From: Staphylococcus ratti
GTDB lineage: Bacteria > Bacillota > Bacilli > Staphylococcales > Staphylococcaceae
DNA: 64,000 nt
Assembly (NCBI RefSeq): GCF_020883535.1
Contig: NZ_CP086654.1
Location: 1,426,001 to 1,490,000 of the forward strand
Reading direction: 5' to 3'
Made by a program: the position numbers and the translations under genes. The notes under the pieces were generated by a model, which had not been told where the DNA came from, made no database searches, and saw only the letters and a list, made by a program, of their open reading frames with translations. Numbering within the stretch: position 1 is the first letter of the stretch; each line of letters begins with the position of its first letter. Of the stretch, positions 41,571 to 50,960 are shown piece after piece.

Positions 41571-44174
41571 ATGCGTAAATTCAAACGTCCTCTTTTATTA
41601 TTCATTTCATTTTTAAGTTTAGCATGTATTGCCCATAGCTATATTTTATATCGTTTTTTTAAAGATGGGATTTTATTCACTGGTCCTAATGACGGTATTG
41701 AACAAATGGTCCCCATCCAACTGTATTTGTATCAAAAATGGTCGGAAGGGACCTTTTTTTACGCAACCGATTTTGGTCTAGGTGGCGATTTTTTTACCGA
41801 TTTATCCTATTATTTTTCGACGAACATTCTTTTTATCGTCAATACAATAATTGTAAAAGGCTTACACGTGTTACATCTTGTGAACCCAAATGAATTAATG
41901 TTTTGGTTTCATAATGCGATTGTCATTTCCATCATTAAGTGTGCCCTCGTACTCGGCGCAACTTATTATTATGCAACTCAACTAAAACTTAATACAATCT
42001 CAAAATGGGTCTTTGCCTCAGGCTTCGCTTTTTCTCCTTTGTATTTTAGATTTACAGTTTATTGGCCTTTTTTCAGTGATGTTTTTATCTTATTGCCATT
42101 GCTATTTGCCAGTATAGAACGTTTTTTTAAAACTGGAAAAGTGGGCCTATTTATCGTTGTTGTAACTTTATCATTTATGAACAATTTTTATTTTGCGTAC
42201 TATCAAGTGTTGATGGGACTGCTCTATTTTCTATTGCGTTGTTTAATCAAACATCCAGATGACGTCACTTCAAAGTGGCGTGCTTTACGGATATTAGCTG
42301 TAAGTGCTGTACTCGGATTTGGTACGAGTTTAGTGTTCTTTTTCCATGGTGCACGTAGTTTTTTCAATAATGAACGTGTCCGCTTTGAAACTAAAATTCC
42401 ATGGGTGGAACCTTTCAACCAAAATACAAATATCATATTTGACAACTATCTCATTGTTATTTTAGTCATTAGTGTCCAAGCATTATTAACATTTAAACTC
42501 TATAAATATACATATTTTAAGCTTTTTGCAATTTTAAGTATTATCACCATTATTGCCGCATTCATACCTTATGTGGACAGTATATTTAATGGGTTTTCAG
42601 CCCCTCAAAAGCGTTGGCATTATTTACTCGCTTTTTCAACAAGTGGCTTAGTCGCATGTTATGTGTTTCATTTTCTAAAAATCAACATACGCACTTATAT
42701 ATGGACAACTTTACTTAGTATCGCCTTAGTCCTTTTCAGTGCCTACTGGTATGATAAATATGTTATTTGGCTTGTCTGGTTACTTGTCGTCGGTGCAATT
42801 GGTTTGATCACTCTACGCATCACAAAAACGAAAGAACGGCACATGACGACCGCTTTTTACGGTATGAGTATCATGATACTCGCCATTCTCGTATCTAGCG
42901 TATTTACAAAATATCAAATTTTCCATGCTGATCATGAAAAACGTGCCAACACCTTTTACGTTAACGCAAGCTTGTACAATACCCCTTTACAACAATCATT
43001 AGTTAACGAAATGGCTGATAAAAAAGCACCCGAAGAACGTATTGATTGGCGTGTTAATGAACAAGACAACACACCGATGTATCAAAAATTCAAAGGTTTG
43101 AGCTTGTATTCTAGTATTTTTGATCAACAGTTAATAGATTTATATTACAGAGATTTAATGATTAACCTGAAAGAAGAGTCTGTGAGTCGTTACCAGTCCA
43201 CAGGAGGCCGTGCGAATGTTGCAAGTTTATTTTCTGTACGTTATCAAATGTTAAAAGATTATCAAGGTAATTTGCCCGACTTTTTCAAAAAAATAAAGAC
43301 ATCTGGACAATATCGTCTGTATGAAAATACACAAGCTTTACCTGCTGTGCGTATTACAAATCAATACTATGATGCGCGTCATTTACACACGCCTATCGAT
43401 AGAGAACATGCCATGATTGATGGTGTTGTGCTCAATAATAAAGGTAAAGTGTATGACAAAAAAGCACCGAATTTACGGTCTGAAGTCGGCCTTCAATATG
43501 ATGCAGCACAAAAAGTTAACGATCGTCGTATTAAAGTCACAAAAGATTGGGGCGGTGCCACGTTATCAATACCTCACCATCTTCAATCCAAATACAATGA
43601 TTTTTATGTAATTGTTCACGTCAAACGAGGTCAACCTGATAGCAACCATGTTATCGACGTTAATGGTTACCAAAATCATCGTCTATTTAATGCATCAAAA
43701 TATCGTACTGGACAATACGACTTACTGTATCGAGCTAAGCCGAATAAAAACGGGAAAATTCATATCGGACTCTCTCCAACAGGAGCCTATGATTTTAACA
43801 TCTTAGGCATTTACGGTGAAAACTATGAAACATTGAAAAAAGCCCCTAAAGAGAAGCGCTATACATTTCGTGAATCACACTCAAAAATAGAGATAGGTTT
43901 AAAAAATCATAATAAAGGTATGATGATTTTAAATACACCTTATCGTAAAGGACTACAAGCGCGTGTCGATGGTAAATCCGTGACACCTCAAAAAGTCAAT
44001 TATTTTATGGTAGGTATACCAGTAGAGAAAAATGCAAAACATGTGGAAATCACTTATCGCCCTCCTTTTTTCTTTACTATACTGATTATTTCAATCTTTT
44101 TCGCAATTGCTAGTATTGGGTTTTCAAAATACATGTATCAAAAGAATCATAAACGAAAGAGTGAACCGTATTGA
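41571..44174 (+). CDS. yfhO: YfhO-family polytopic membrane glycosyltransferase, copy 1
   Basis: An 867-aa protein with about a dozen N-terminal membrane segments (about residues 5-440), a soluble extracellular region of about 380 residues, and a last membrane helix near the C terminus (FFFTILIISIFFAIASIGF). The YfhO family is a putative GT-C glycosyltransferase; in S. aureus it transfers GlcNAc from a lipid carrier to lipoteichoic acid. The conserved motif FGLGGDFFTDLSYYFST after the first helix is shared with copy 2. GTGAGG precedes the ATG. The activity here is inferred. Confidence 0.88.
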   Translation: MRKFKRPLLLFISFLSLACIAHSYILYRFFKDGILFTGPNDGIEQMVPIQLYLYQKWSEGTFFYATDFGLGGDFFTDLSYYFSTNILFIVNTIIVKGLHVLHLVNPNELMFWFHNAIVISIIKCALVLGATYYYATQLKLNTISKWVFASGFAFSPLYFRFTVYWPFFSDVFILLPLLFASIERFFKTGKVGLFIVVVTLSFMNNFYFAYYQVLMGLLYFLLRCLIKHPDDVTSKWRALRILAVSAVLGFGTSLVFFFHGARSFFNNERVRFETKIPWVEPFNQNTNIIFDNYLIVILVISVQALLTFKLYKYTYFKLFAILSIITIIAAFIPYVDSIFNGFSAPQKRWHYLLAFSTSGLVACYVFHFLKINIRTYIWTTLLSIALVLFSAYWYDKYVIWLVWLLVVGAIGLITLRITKTKERHMTTAFYGMSIMILAILVSSVFTKYQIFHADHEKRANTFYVNASLYNTPLQQSLVNEMADKKAPEERIDWRVNEQDNTPMYQKFKGLSLYSSIFDQQLIDLYYRDLMINLKEESVSRYQSTGGRANVASLFSVRYQMLKDYQGNLPDFFKKIKTSGQYRLYENTQALPAVRITNQYYDARHLHTPIDREHAMIDGVVLNNKGKVYDKKAPNLRSEVGLQYDAAQKVNDRRIKVTKDWGGATLSIPHHLQSKYNDFYVIVHVKRGQPDSNHVIDVNGYQNHRLFNASKYRTGQYDLLYRAKPNKNGKIHIGLSPTGAYDFNILGIYGENYETLKKAPKEKRYTFRESHSKIEIGLKNHNKGMMILNTPYRKGLQARVDGKSVTPQKVNYFMVGIPVEKNAKHVEITYRPPFFFTILIISIFFAIASIGFSKYMYQKNHKRKSEPY

Positions 44175-46774
44175 AAGCATCCAACAAACATAAAATCATG
44201 ACTTTTTTCAAACTATTTTTAATGGCATTTGGCGTCGCAAGCGTCGTATATCTCCCTGTCATCTATCGTTTTGTCACAGAAGGTATCATATATAGTGGTA
44301 ACGGTGACGGCTTTAAACAAATGATGCCTTTCCAAAGATTTTTATATGAACATTTCACACATTTTTCTTCTTTTTATGATGTGTCATTTGGACTCGGCGG
44401 GGACTATTTTACAGATTTATCTTATTACTACTCGACGTCTCCAGTGATGTATTTAAATTTCATTTTTGTTGCACTTGGTCAGTGGCTATTCCATTTAGAT
44501 CCTTCGCAGCTCACTTTTTGGGCGGGCAATCAAATCTTTACTGCCTTTTTTAAATGTATGGTGACATTTATCGTCACTTATGGGATGCTTCGTGAATTTC
44601 ATTTAAGAGGAAAATATCGTTTTATAGGGGCTTTTTTATTTAGTGCTTCCTCAGTTTTATACTATTTTAACTTTACGTGGTCTTTTTTCGGGGATATTTT
44701 AATTTACTTACCTCTATCCATCTGGGGTATTGAAAGATTCTGTAAGCAGCGTAAAGTGGGCTTATTTATATTAGGTGTAAGCTTAACGCTTTTTTCAAAT
44801 TTTTATTTTAGTTATTACGAATCGATTGCGTTAGGTGGCTATTTGATTTATCGCATGATTTTTCAACATCCATACGACACTTTATCACGTTGGAAAAAAT
44901 TATTTTTATTAATACCTGCAACCTTTTTAAGCTTCTGTATCGCTTCAATTGGTTTTGTATCAGGTGTACGTTCATTTTTAAATAATGATCGTTCATTAAA
45001 TCAAATTTTCATCTCACCAATTATAGATTTTTCACAAAAGTATCATATTTTTAGTAATGGCTTTTACATTACGTTAACATTTATCGTTCTTGTTGCACTA
45101 TTTTCATTTAAACTCTATCGTTATTATTATTTTAAAATGTTTGCGATAATGACTTGGCTCATTTTAATCGGTGCGTTATCGCCTTATTTTGACAGCTTTT
45201 TCAATGGCTTTTCCGCCCCTCAACGACGCTGGGTATATTTGTTAGCGTTAAGTACAAGTGTTTTGTTAGCATTATGGTTAAAACATTTTACAGAACTCAC
45301 ATTAAAAGATTACTTAAAAGCGCTATCCCCACTTTTAGTTTTAGCTGTCGCAACAGCACTTTTCTCAAGAGGCGCGATGTGGTGGATGTGCGTCGCCATT
45401 CTGATTCTCATTATTTTAGGCATTATTTCTTGGCGTTACCGTACGCGAGCCAATATGCTTATGTCGATTGTCATTATATTATTTGTCGTTCAACAATTTA
45501 TCTTATTGATTAATTACCATACGAATAACATTGCAAATTATCAATCTACAATAACTGATATGCATGCACCGATGTATCATAGTGGACCTTTACAAAATAA
45601 AATCAATCATATCACCTCTAGCCAACATCCATTAGACCGCCTTGATTATATGGATACTTATGCAATTAATGCAGGCATGATTTATAGATTTAATGGTGTT
45701 GCTTTATATTCAAGTATTTTTGATGGCAATATTCTAGATTATTACGATAAACAAATGCAAATTAATATGGAATATGACAGCAACAGTACGTATCGTTTAT
45801 TAGGTAATCGGGCAAACCAATATGCGCTGTGGGGTGTTAAAAATCGCATCACGCAAGCACCAGATAATAATTTACCATTTGGCATGAAAATTCAAGATAC
45901 GATTAAAGACGGGCAAACTGTATGGGAACATTCACGCAATACGCTCAACTATCCTGCCGCACATTTAACAACAAAAGTTTTTGATGCACGTGAATTGAAG
46001 TCACCTTTAGATCGTGAACAAGCTATGTTACAAGGCGTTGTGATGAAAGACGCAACGCCTAATACGCACTTTAAAGCAAACCCTAATTTATTATCTGATG
46101 CGACGGTTACAACACGCAATGCGCAATTACTAGGCAACAAATTAAAAGTGACAGACAATGATGGAGGCATTAATCTTCAATTACCTAAAGCTATCAACCA
46201 AAAATATAAAGATTACTACATTGAATTAGATGTTGAATTACTCGAACCAAATCAACCGCATTACCTTGATGTAGACGATTTTCATCAACGTCGTTCAAAA
46301 TTAGATTATCAATATCGACGCTTTGTCACACCGGTCACGATACGCGTTCCTGTCAAAGATACGATACAAATTAAACTCAAAGAAGGTACGTATCGCTTTC
46401 AAATGAAAGGGATCTACGGTGAAAACTATCAAACATTACAAAAGGCACAACACGATGTGCAGCCTGTTAATGTATCTCGACATCCAAGACGCTTAGGTGT
46501 AACGATGTCACCGCAAAAAGACAGTTATCTCGTTCTCCCAATACCTTATCGTGAAGGATTATACGCTGAAGTAAATGGAGAAAAAAGAGCTGTTCAACAA
46601 GGTAATGGCATACTTTCTGTTGTTCCTGTACAAAAAGGAGAACATAAACTTTCTGTTTATTACGCCTTACCTTATTGGCCACTTCTGTTAATATTAACGG
46701 TTATTGGTCTTATCGGTGCATGGGGATACCGACGTTGGTTAAGAAAAACAAACAATAATAATCATACTAAATAA
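44171..46774 (+). CDS. yfhO: YfhO-family polytopic membrane glycosyltransferase, copy 2
   Basis: A paralog of the preceding gene with exactly the same length (867 aa) and topology: FGLGGDYFTDLSYYYST near residue 75, FNGFSAPQRRW in mid-protein, and a C-terminal LTVIGLIGAWGY helix. The start is TTG at 44171, which overlaps the stop of copy 1 by 4 bp (TTGA), with AAGAGTGA upstream, so translation is coupled. Sequence divergence is substantial, which points to an old tandem duplication and perhaps a different acceptor or donor sugar. Confidence 0.88.
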   Translation: MKASNKHKIMTFFKLFLMAFGVASVVYLPVIYRFVTEGIIYSGNGDGFKQMMPFQRFLYEHFTHFSSFYDVSFGLGGDYFTDLSYYYSTSPVMYLNFIFVALGQWLFHLDPSQLTFWAGNQIFTAFFKCMVTFIVTYGMLREFHLRGKYRFIGAFLFSASSVLYYFNFTWSFFGDILIYLPLSIWGIERFCKQRKVGLFILGVSLTLFSNFYFSYYESIALGGYLIYRMIFQHPYDTLSRWKKLFLLIPATFLSFCIASIGFVSGVRSFLNNDRSLNQIFISPIIDFSQKYHIFSNGFYITLTFIVLVALFSFKLYRYYYFKMFAIMTWLILIGALSPYFDSFFNGFSAPQRRWVYLLALSTSVLLALWLKHFTELTLKDYLKALSPLLVLAVATALFSRGAMWWMCVAILILIILGIISWRYRTRANMLMSIVIILFVVQQFILLINYHTNNIANYQSTITDMHAPMYHSGPLQNKINHITSSQHPLDRLDYMDTYAINAGMIYRFNGVALYSSIFDGNILDYYDKQMQINMEYDSNSTYRLLGNRANQYALWGVKNRITQAPDNNLPFGMKIQDTIKDGQTVWEHSRNTLNYPAAHLTTKVFDARELKSPLDREQAMLQGVVMKDATPNTHFKANPNLLSDATVTTRNAQLLGNKLKVTDNDGGINLQLPKAINQKYKDYYIELDVELLEPNQPHYLDVDDFHQRRSKLDYQYRRFVTPVTIRVPVKDTIQIKLKEGTYRFQMKGIYGENYQTLQKAQHDVQPVNVSRHPRRLGVTMSPQKDSYLVLPIPYREGLYAEVNGEKRAVQQGNGILSVVPVQKGEHKLSVYYALPYWPLLLILTVIGLIGAWGYRRWLRKTNNNNHTK

Positions 46775-46803
46775 AAGAGGTTGGGATATCCCAACCTCTT
46801 TTA
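46772..46803 (+). terminator. Terminator of the gtcA-yfhO operon
   Basis: A perfect 32-bp palindrome centred on GGGATATCCC starts within the yfhO stop codon and ends in TTTTA. Symmetry makes it usable in both directions. Confidence 0.9.
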
Positions 46804-46850
46804 TTTAGGCTATACACTTTATATAGTGATTATGTACCTATAATAATTAA

Positions 46851-47173
46851 GACGCAAACTTCGATTGCTACTTCGAGTCTCGCTTTCCCAGGCGCCTTAC
46901 CTCTGCATGAACACGTTTGAATGTAATGATATACGTGTTCAGTACACATGCGAACGTAAGTGAGTAGGTGTTCCTTACCAACGCAGTCTATGACTGGTTT
47001 CTAACTGTTATTAGAAACCTAGTCATAGTTGCGGGGGAGATACTACGAAATCAATGTTATGTGATTTCTGTATCTCTCCCGGATTTTCGGTTTCGGCTCT
47101 ATGCCTCGGGAGTCTCGACTCGGTACGCAATCTATTTAAGCAATTTCACTATTAAAGAGTGGCATTGCTTTTT
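46851..47173 (+). ncRNA. Candidate structured RNA, copy 1
   Basis: Plus-strand TATAAT (46839-46844) precedes a region of about 323 nt. The outer stem is GATTGC-TACT-GAGTC (46863-46879) with GACTC-GGTA-GCAATC (ending 47132). Inside are a CCC-AGGC/GCCT-GGG stem and hairpins TGAACACGT/ACGTGTTCA (46908-46941), GTAAG/CTTAC, a stem of about 21 bp (46982-47033) and another (47033-47080). An 11-position terminator hairpin (47140-47168) ends in TTTTT. The family is unknown to me. Confidence 0.6.
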
Positions 47174-47220
47174 CTTCAATTTTTTATGCTGTCTAAAATA
47201 AGATTTTTAAGTTAAAAGAT

Positions 47221-47735
47221 TTGGTATCTATATGAATTTTTTTAATCAGTTTAACTTTTCAATTAATTCAATAACACCATTGTTAAATTGAGAGGTTCCA
47301 ATCGTATAGCCATAATATCCTCATACTTTCTGTAGAAGCGTAACATTTTCCATAACTAGGACAAACTTCGTTCTTATGAACTGAATATAACGATGATATG
47401 AAACGAAAGTGATTACACGCTTCTCTAAGATTATTAACGATATGATAAGATTTCAACAATATAGGGGCTAATTCAAGTAAATACGCTAAAATATCTCTTG
47501 AAATTTTATACGTTTAAATTTGTATGAAAGAGTACCAAAGATGATGTTGGAATTCTTACCTTTAATGACTTCTTCAACTTTAGTGATTTTAATATTACTA
47601 TCTTTAATTTCAGTAACTTTAATATATCATTCCACATAGGCGCGATATGTTTCCTTTATTGTTTGTTTGATCACTTAAAATTATAGAGACATTTGCGCTA
47701 TTTCTGTCCAAAAAAAGCAGAATGACTTATAAAAA
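47221..47735 (-). pseudogene. Decayed ISL3-type transposase fragment, copy 1
   Basis: Minus-strand translation gives scattered pieces matching copy 2 (HKNEVCP, then LRFYRKYED in another frame, then FNNGVIE in another). Frameshifts and stops break every frame. Only the C-terminal third and a few internal pieces remain. Confidence 0.6.
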
Positions 47736-47762
47736 TGAAGAACCTATAAACTTATAAAGACA

Positions 47763-47800
47763 ACAAAAAGCTTGAATGACTCAATGAGCATTCAAGCTTT
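47763..47800 (-). terminator. Intrinsic terminator of rplS
   Basis: A perfect 12-bp stem AAAGCTTGAATG/CATTCAAGCTTT followed by TTG-type T-rich sequence on the minus strand, 9 bp past the rplS stop. Confidence 0.9.
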
Positions 47801-47809
47801 AAACATGTA

Positions 47810-48160
47810 TTAGCGAATTTCTTGGATACGCGCAGCTTTACCACGAAGGCTACGTAAGTAGTAAAGTTTCGCACGACGTACTTTACCACGACGTTTTAAT
47901 TCGATTTTTTCAATTTTTGGTGTGTGTAATGGGAATGTACGCTCTACACCGATACCAGATGAAATTTTACGAACAGTAAACGTTTCAGAAATACCGCCAC
48001 CGCGACGTTTAATAACCACACCTTCGAATACTTGGATACGCTCACGTGAACCTTCGACAATACGAACGTGTACACGTAAAGTATCACCAGCACGGAATGT
48101 TGGGATATCGTCACGTAATTGTGATTTTGTAACTGCTTCGATTAATTTGTGATTTGTCAT
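47810..48160 (-). CDS. rplS: Large ribosomal subunit protein bL19
   Basis: A 116-aa L19 at the subunit interface. The ATG at 48160 ([16 protein letters not shown]) matches S. aureus; an in-frame extension to 48238 would translate the leader. [27 protein letters not shown] and the basic C terminus are typical. It has its own promoter overlapping the trmD end. Confidence 0.98.
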   Translation of the reverse strand: MTNHKLIEAVTKSQLRDDIPTFRAGDTLRVHVRIVEGSRERIQVFEGVVIKRRGGGISETFTVRKISSGIGVERTFPLHTPKIEKIELKRRGKVRRAKLYYLRSLRGKAARIQEIR

Positions 48161-48179
48161 TTTTATACTCTCCTTCAAC

Positions 48180-48240
48180 CTATGTTCTTGCCTCGACATA
48201 ATATGGCAGCGGATCATAGTGATTTTTGTGCGTTTCACAC
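48180..48240 (-). promoter_or_regulatory. Candidate L19 leader
   Basis: In the 5' UTR, a GTGTG/CGCAC hairpin is followed by CTATG/CATAG enclosing TGCC/GGCA. Position and nested helices fit the L19 leaders known in Bacillota, but I could not compare it with a covariance model. Confidence 0.45.
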
Positions 48241-48247
48241 TCGTAAT

Positions 48248-48276
48248 ATTGTAGCAAAAGTTTAATCTTTTTTCAA
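48248..48276 (-). promoter_or_regulatory. Internal rplS promoter
   Basis: Minus-strand TTGAAA (48271-48276), 17-nt spacer, TACAAT (48248-48253), overlapping the last codons of trmD. Confidence 0.7.
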
Positions 48277-48999
48277 CGCCCTTTTGTGTGAATCTACAAT
48301 TTTCTTGTCTTCTTTCGTCAACGGGTAACTTTCCAATAAATCTGGTCGTTTTTCTAATGTTCGTTTTAACGACTGCTCACGGCGCCATTTTTCTATATTG
48401 GCATGATTGCCAGAGAGCAACACATCAGGCACCGTATGACCTTCAAACACTCTAGGACGTGTGTATTGAGGATATTCTAATAATCCACTCGAAAACGAAT
48501 CGTCTTCATGAGACACTTGATTCCCTAAAACATCAGGAAGCAGTCTAACAATCGCATCTGTCATTACCATAGCTGGCAATTCTCCACCTGTTAAGACAAA
48601 ATCGCCTACAGAAATTTCATCTGTCACTAAATGTGTTCTAATCCGTTCATCATAGCCTTCATAATGGCCACATATGAAAACAATATGTTCTGCCTTCGCA
48701 AGAGACTCCGCACATTGTTGGTCGAAACGTCTGCCTTGAGGCGTCATTAAGATGACACGTGTTTGTTCATTTGTGTCTAAATCACGCATCGCATTAAAAA
48801 TAGGCTCTGGTTTTAACACCATTCCTTGGCCTCCACCAAAAGGATAGTCATCCACTTGATGATGTTTGTTATTGGCATAGTCTCTAAAGTTGATCGTTTG
48901 CGTCGTCAAAAGTGCTTTTTCTCGTGCCCTTTTTAAAATCGATTGGTTCAAAACCCCTTCAAACATTTTAGGAAATAGCGTTAAATAATCTATTCTCAT
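48262..48999 (-). CDS. trmD: tRNA (guanine-37-N1)-methyltransferase
   Basis: A 245-aa SPOUT methyltransferase making m1G37 in tRNA, which prevents +1 frameshifting. The trefoil-knot motifs are visible: [39 protein letters not shown]. It overlaps rimM by 4 bp. Confidence 0.98.
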   Translation of the reverse strand: MRIDYLTLFPKMFEGVLNQSILKRAREKALLTTQTINFRDYANNKHHQVDDYPFGGGQGMVLKPEPIFNAMRDLDTNEQTRVILMTPQGRRFDQQCAESLAKAEHIVFICGHYEGYDERIRTHLVTDEISVGDFVLTGGELPAMVMTDAIVRLLPDVLGNQVSHEDDSFSSGLLEYPQYTRPRVFEGHTVPDVLLSGNHANIEKWRREQSLKRTLEKRPDLLESYPLTKEDKKIVDSHKRALKKD

Positions 49000-49499
49000 T
49001 CATTTAACAGCCCTTCCATAGGTGTAATGATGATGCGACGTGAAGCGATATCCACTTCTTTAACGACATCTTCAATATAAGGGATTAAATGCTCTTTTTC
49101 ACCTTTAACGACCCAAACATCATTTGCTCCCGTCTCAAAGATTTCTGTCACTCGACCAATAGGACGTTCACCATCAAAAACGGTACACCCAATAATATCT
49201 GAATAATAAAATTCATGTTCGTCTAATTCAATTTTATGATGATCTCTATCTTGGTATAACTTTTGCCCTTTTAAATGTTCAATATCATTAATATTGTTAT
49301 ATCCTTCAAACGTTAACATATGCAGGCCTTTATGCATACGATGTGTTCGCACCGTTAAAGATAATGTTTGTCCTTTATTTTCAACTTGAAGTACTTCTCC
49401 CGGTTGAAAACGTACGTCAGTAAAATCAGAATTAGATTGGATTTTGACTTCTCCTTTAATACCATGCGTATTAATAATCTTACCTACTTCTACATTCAT
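48996..49499 (-). CDS. rimM: Ribosome maturation factor RimM
   Basis: A 167-aa 16S-processing factor that binds S19. N-terminal beta-barrel ([16 protein letters not shown]) and C-terminal PRC-barrel domain ([20 protein letters not shown]) are both present. It is downstream of rpsP, but a strong terminator lies between them. Confidence 0.97.
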   Translation of the reverse strand: MNVEVGKIINTHGIKGEVKIQSNSDFTDVRFQPGEVLQVENKGQTLSLTVRTHRMHKGLHMLTFEGYNNINDIEHLKGQKLYQDRDHHKIELDEHEFYYSDIIGCTVFDGERPIGRVTEIFETGANDVWVVKGEKEHLIPYIEDVVKEVDIASRRIIITPMEGLLNE

Positions 49500-49530
49500 T
49501 TGTCAGGCCTCCTTATTCAAGAAAAAATAT

Positions 49531-49582
49531 AAAAAAAGTGAGACGTAAAATCAAACACTTCAATTTGATTTCGTCGTCTCAC
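49531..49582 (-). terminator. Terminator between rpsP and rimM
   Basis: GTGAGACG..AAATCAAA pairs with TTTGATTT..CGTCTCAC (49538-49582), followed by seven T on the minus strand. It probably reduces rimM-trmD output relative to rpsP. Confidence 0.85.
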
Positions 49583-49602
49583 TACGTTCATGAACTATAG
49601 AA

Positions 49603-49878
49603 TTATTTTGCTTTCTTTTGTTCGTCAAACGTTTTTAAGATACCTTCACGTGAAAGAATGTTGTGAACTGTATCTGTTGGTTTCGCACCGTCTTTTAACC
49701 ATTTAAGTGCTAATTCTTCGTTAATTTTAACCTCAGGTGCATTTACTGCTGCTGGGTTATACGTACCGATTTGCTCGATGATACGACCATCACGTGGTGA
49801 ACGTGCATCTGCAACGACGATACGGTAGAATGGATTTCTTTTTGAACCTAAACGTGTTAAACGAATTTTAACTGCCAT
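49603..49878 (-). CDS. rpsP: Small ribosomal subunit protein bS16
   Basis: A 91-aa S16 needed for 30S assembly. [35 protein letters not shown] at the N terminus is the family signature (shown here as its sense, positions 1-35). Usual length. AAAGGAGC precedes the ATG. First gene of rpsP-rimM-trmD-rplS. Confidence 0.99.
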   Translation of the reverse strand: MAVKIRLTRLGSKRNPFYRIVVADARSPRDGRIIEQIGTYNPAAVNAPEVKINEELALKWLKDGAKPTDTVHNILSREGILKTFDEQKKAK

Positions 49879-49928
49879 TTATAATACGCTCCTTTAAATA
49901 TCAATAGTTTTGTTATCTACAAGAAAAT

Positions 49929-49957
49929 ATAATAACAGGAATACATAGCTTTGTAAA
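49929..49957 (-). promoter_or_regulatory. rpsP promoter
   Basis: Minus-strand TTTACA (49952-49957), 17-nt spacer, TATTAT (49929-49934), about 50 nt upstream of rpsP and 70 nt from the left end of the copy 2 element. Confidence 0.75.
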
Positions 49958-50071
49958 GAGAAAATACTTTACCAATTAAAAAAAGTGCTTGTTTTTTACT
50001 TTTTATCGTTCATTCTTACATAAATTTAGGCTGTACACTTTATATGGTGGTTATGTATCTATAATAATTAA

Positions 50072-50397
50072 GTCGCAAACTTTCGATTGCTATTTCGAGT
50101 CTCGCTTTCCCAGGCGCCTTATCTCTGCATGAACACGTTTGAATGTAATGATATACGTGTTCAGTACACATGCGAACGTAAGTGAGTAGGTGTTCCTTAC
50201 CAACGCAGTCTATGACTGGTTTCTAACTGTTATTAGAAACCTAGTCATAGTTGCGGGGGAGATACTACGAAATCAATGTTATGTGATTTCTGTATCTCTC
50301 CCGGATTTTCGATTTCGGCTCTATGCCTCGGGAGTCTCGACTCGGTACGCAATCTATTTAAGTAATTTCACTATTGAAGAGTGGCGTTGCTTTTTTT
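50072..50397 (+). ncRNA. Candidate structured RNA, copy 2
   Basis: The same fold as copy 1 with nearly identical core. TATAAT is at 50060-50065 and the terminator T7 at 50391-50397. Stem changes relative to copy 1 are C to T in the outer stem (opposite G), C to T in the terminator 5' arm (opposite G) and A to G in the 3' arm (opposite T). All three become G-U pairs on the plus strand. Confidence 0.6.
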
Positions 50398-50439
50398 CTT
50401 TGGTCTATTATACAGTCTAAAAACACGATTTTGAAGTTA

Positions 50440-50960
50440 TAAAATTTGCGTAGCCATATGAAGTTCTTTTAATCAGTTTAACTTTTTATTAATTCCTTCT
50501 ATCGCACCATTGTTAAATTGAGGGATCCAATCGTATTAGCAATGATATTCTCATACTTTCTGTAGAAGCGTAATACTTCCCATAAGTTAGGACAAACTTC
50601 GTTTTTATGAACTGAAATATAGCGATGATAAGAAACGAAGGTGATTACCTATTGTTAATCTCTAAGATCATTAACGAGATGATAAGATTTCAACATATAG
50701 GGTCTAATTCAAGTAAATACGCTAAAATATATCTTGAAGTTTTATATGTTTTAAATTTGTATGAAAGGTTACCAAAGACGATGTTGGATTTCTTACCTTT
50801 AATGACTCATCTTCTTCAACTTTAGTGATTTTAATATGACTATCTTTAATTTTAGTAACTTTAATATATCATTACACAATAGAGCAATATATCTCTTTTA
50901 TTTTTTGTTCAGTCACTTAAAATTATAGAGACATTTGCGCTATTTTTTTATAAAAAAGCA
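50440..50960 (-). pseudogene. Decayed ISL3-type transposase fragment, copy 2
   Basis: Minus-strand reading gives HRYISVHKNEVCPNLW then EVLRFYRKYENIIANTIGS; a frame change then gives FNNGAIEGINKKL, the C-terminal signature of ISL3 (IS204/IS1001/IS1165) transposases. Upstream pieces (YKFKTYKTSRYILAYLLELD, then YMLKSYHLVNDLR) lie in other frames. The N-terminal zinc-finger and most of the catalytic domain are missing. Confidence 0.65.

Larger units (their letters stand above)
46808..47744. mobile_element. ISL3-derived remnant, copy 1, carrying a structured RNA region
   Basis: A 937-bp element almost collinear with 50029-50999. The left end GGCTATACACTTTATATAG and right end (inverted) GGTTCTTCATTTTTATAAG are imperfect terminal inverted repeats. 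The left part is the candidate RNA; the right part is a decayed transposase on the minus strand. A deletion of about 16 bp near the right end distinguishes it from copy 2. Flanking 8-mers do not match, so there is no visible target duplication. Confidence 0.7.

Noticed and set aside
46968..47201. Plus-strand reading frame of 77 codons in element copy 1
   Set aside because: It is a translation through the palindromic RNA region, starts with GTG, and is conserved only because the DNA is; the 3' end diverges from copy 2.
50190..50420. Plus-strand reading frame of 76 codons in element copy 2
   Set aside because: Same as in copy 1: it spans the hairpins and the terminator, so a structured RNA explains it better.
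50625..50825. Plus-strand reading frame of 66 codons
   Set aside because: Lies antisense to the decayed transposase; composition is not protein-like and copy 1 does not preserve it.
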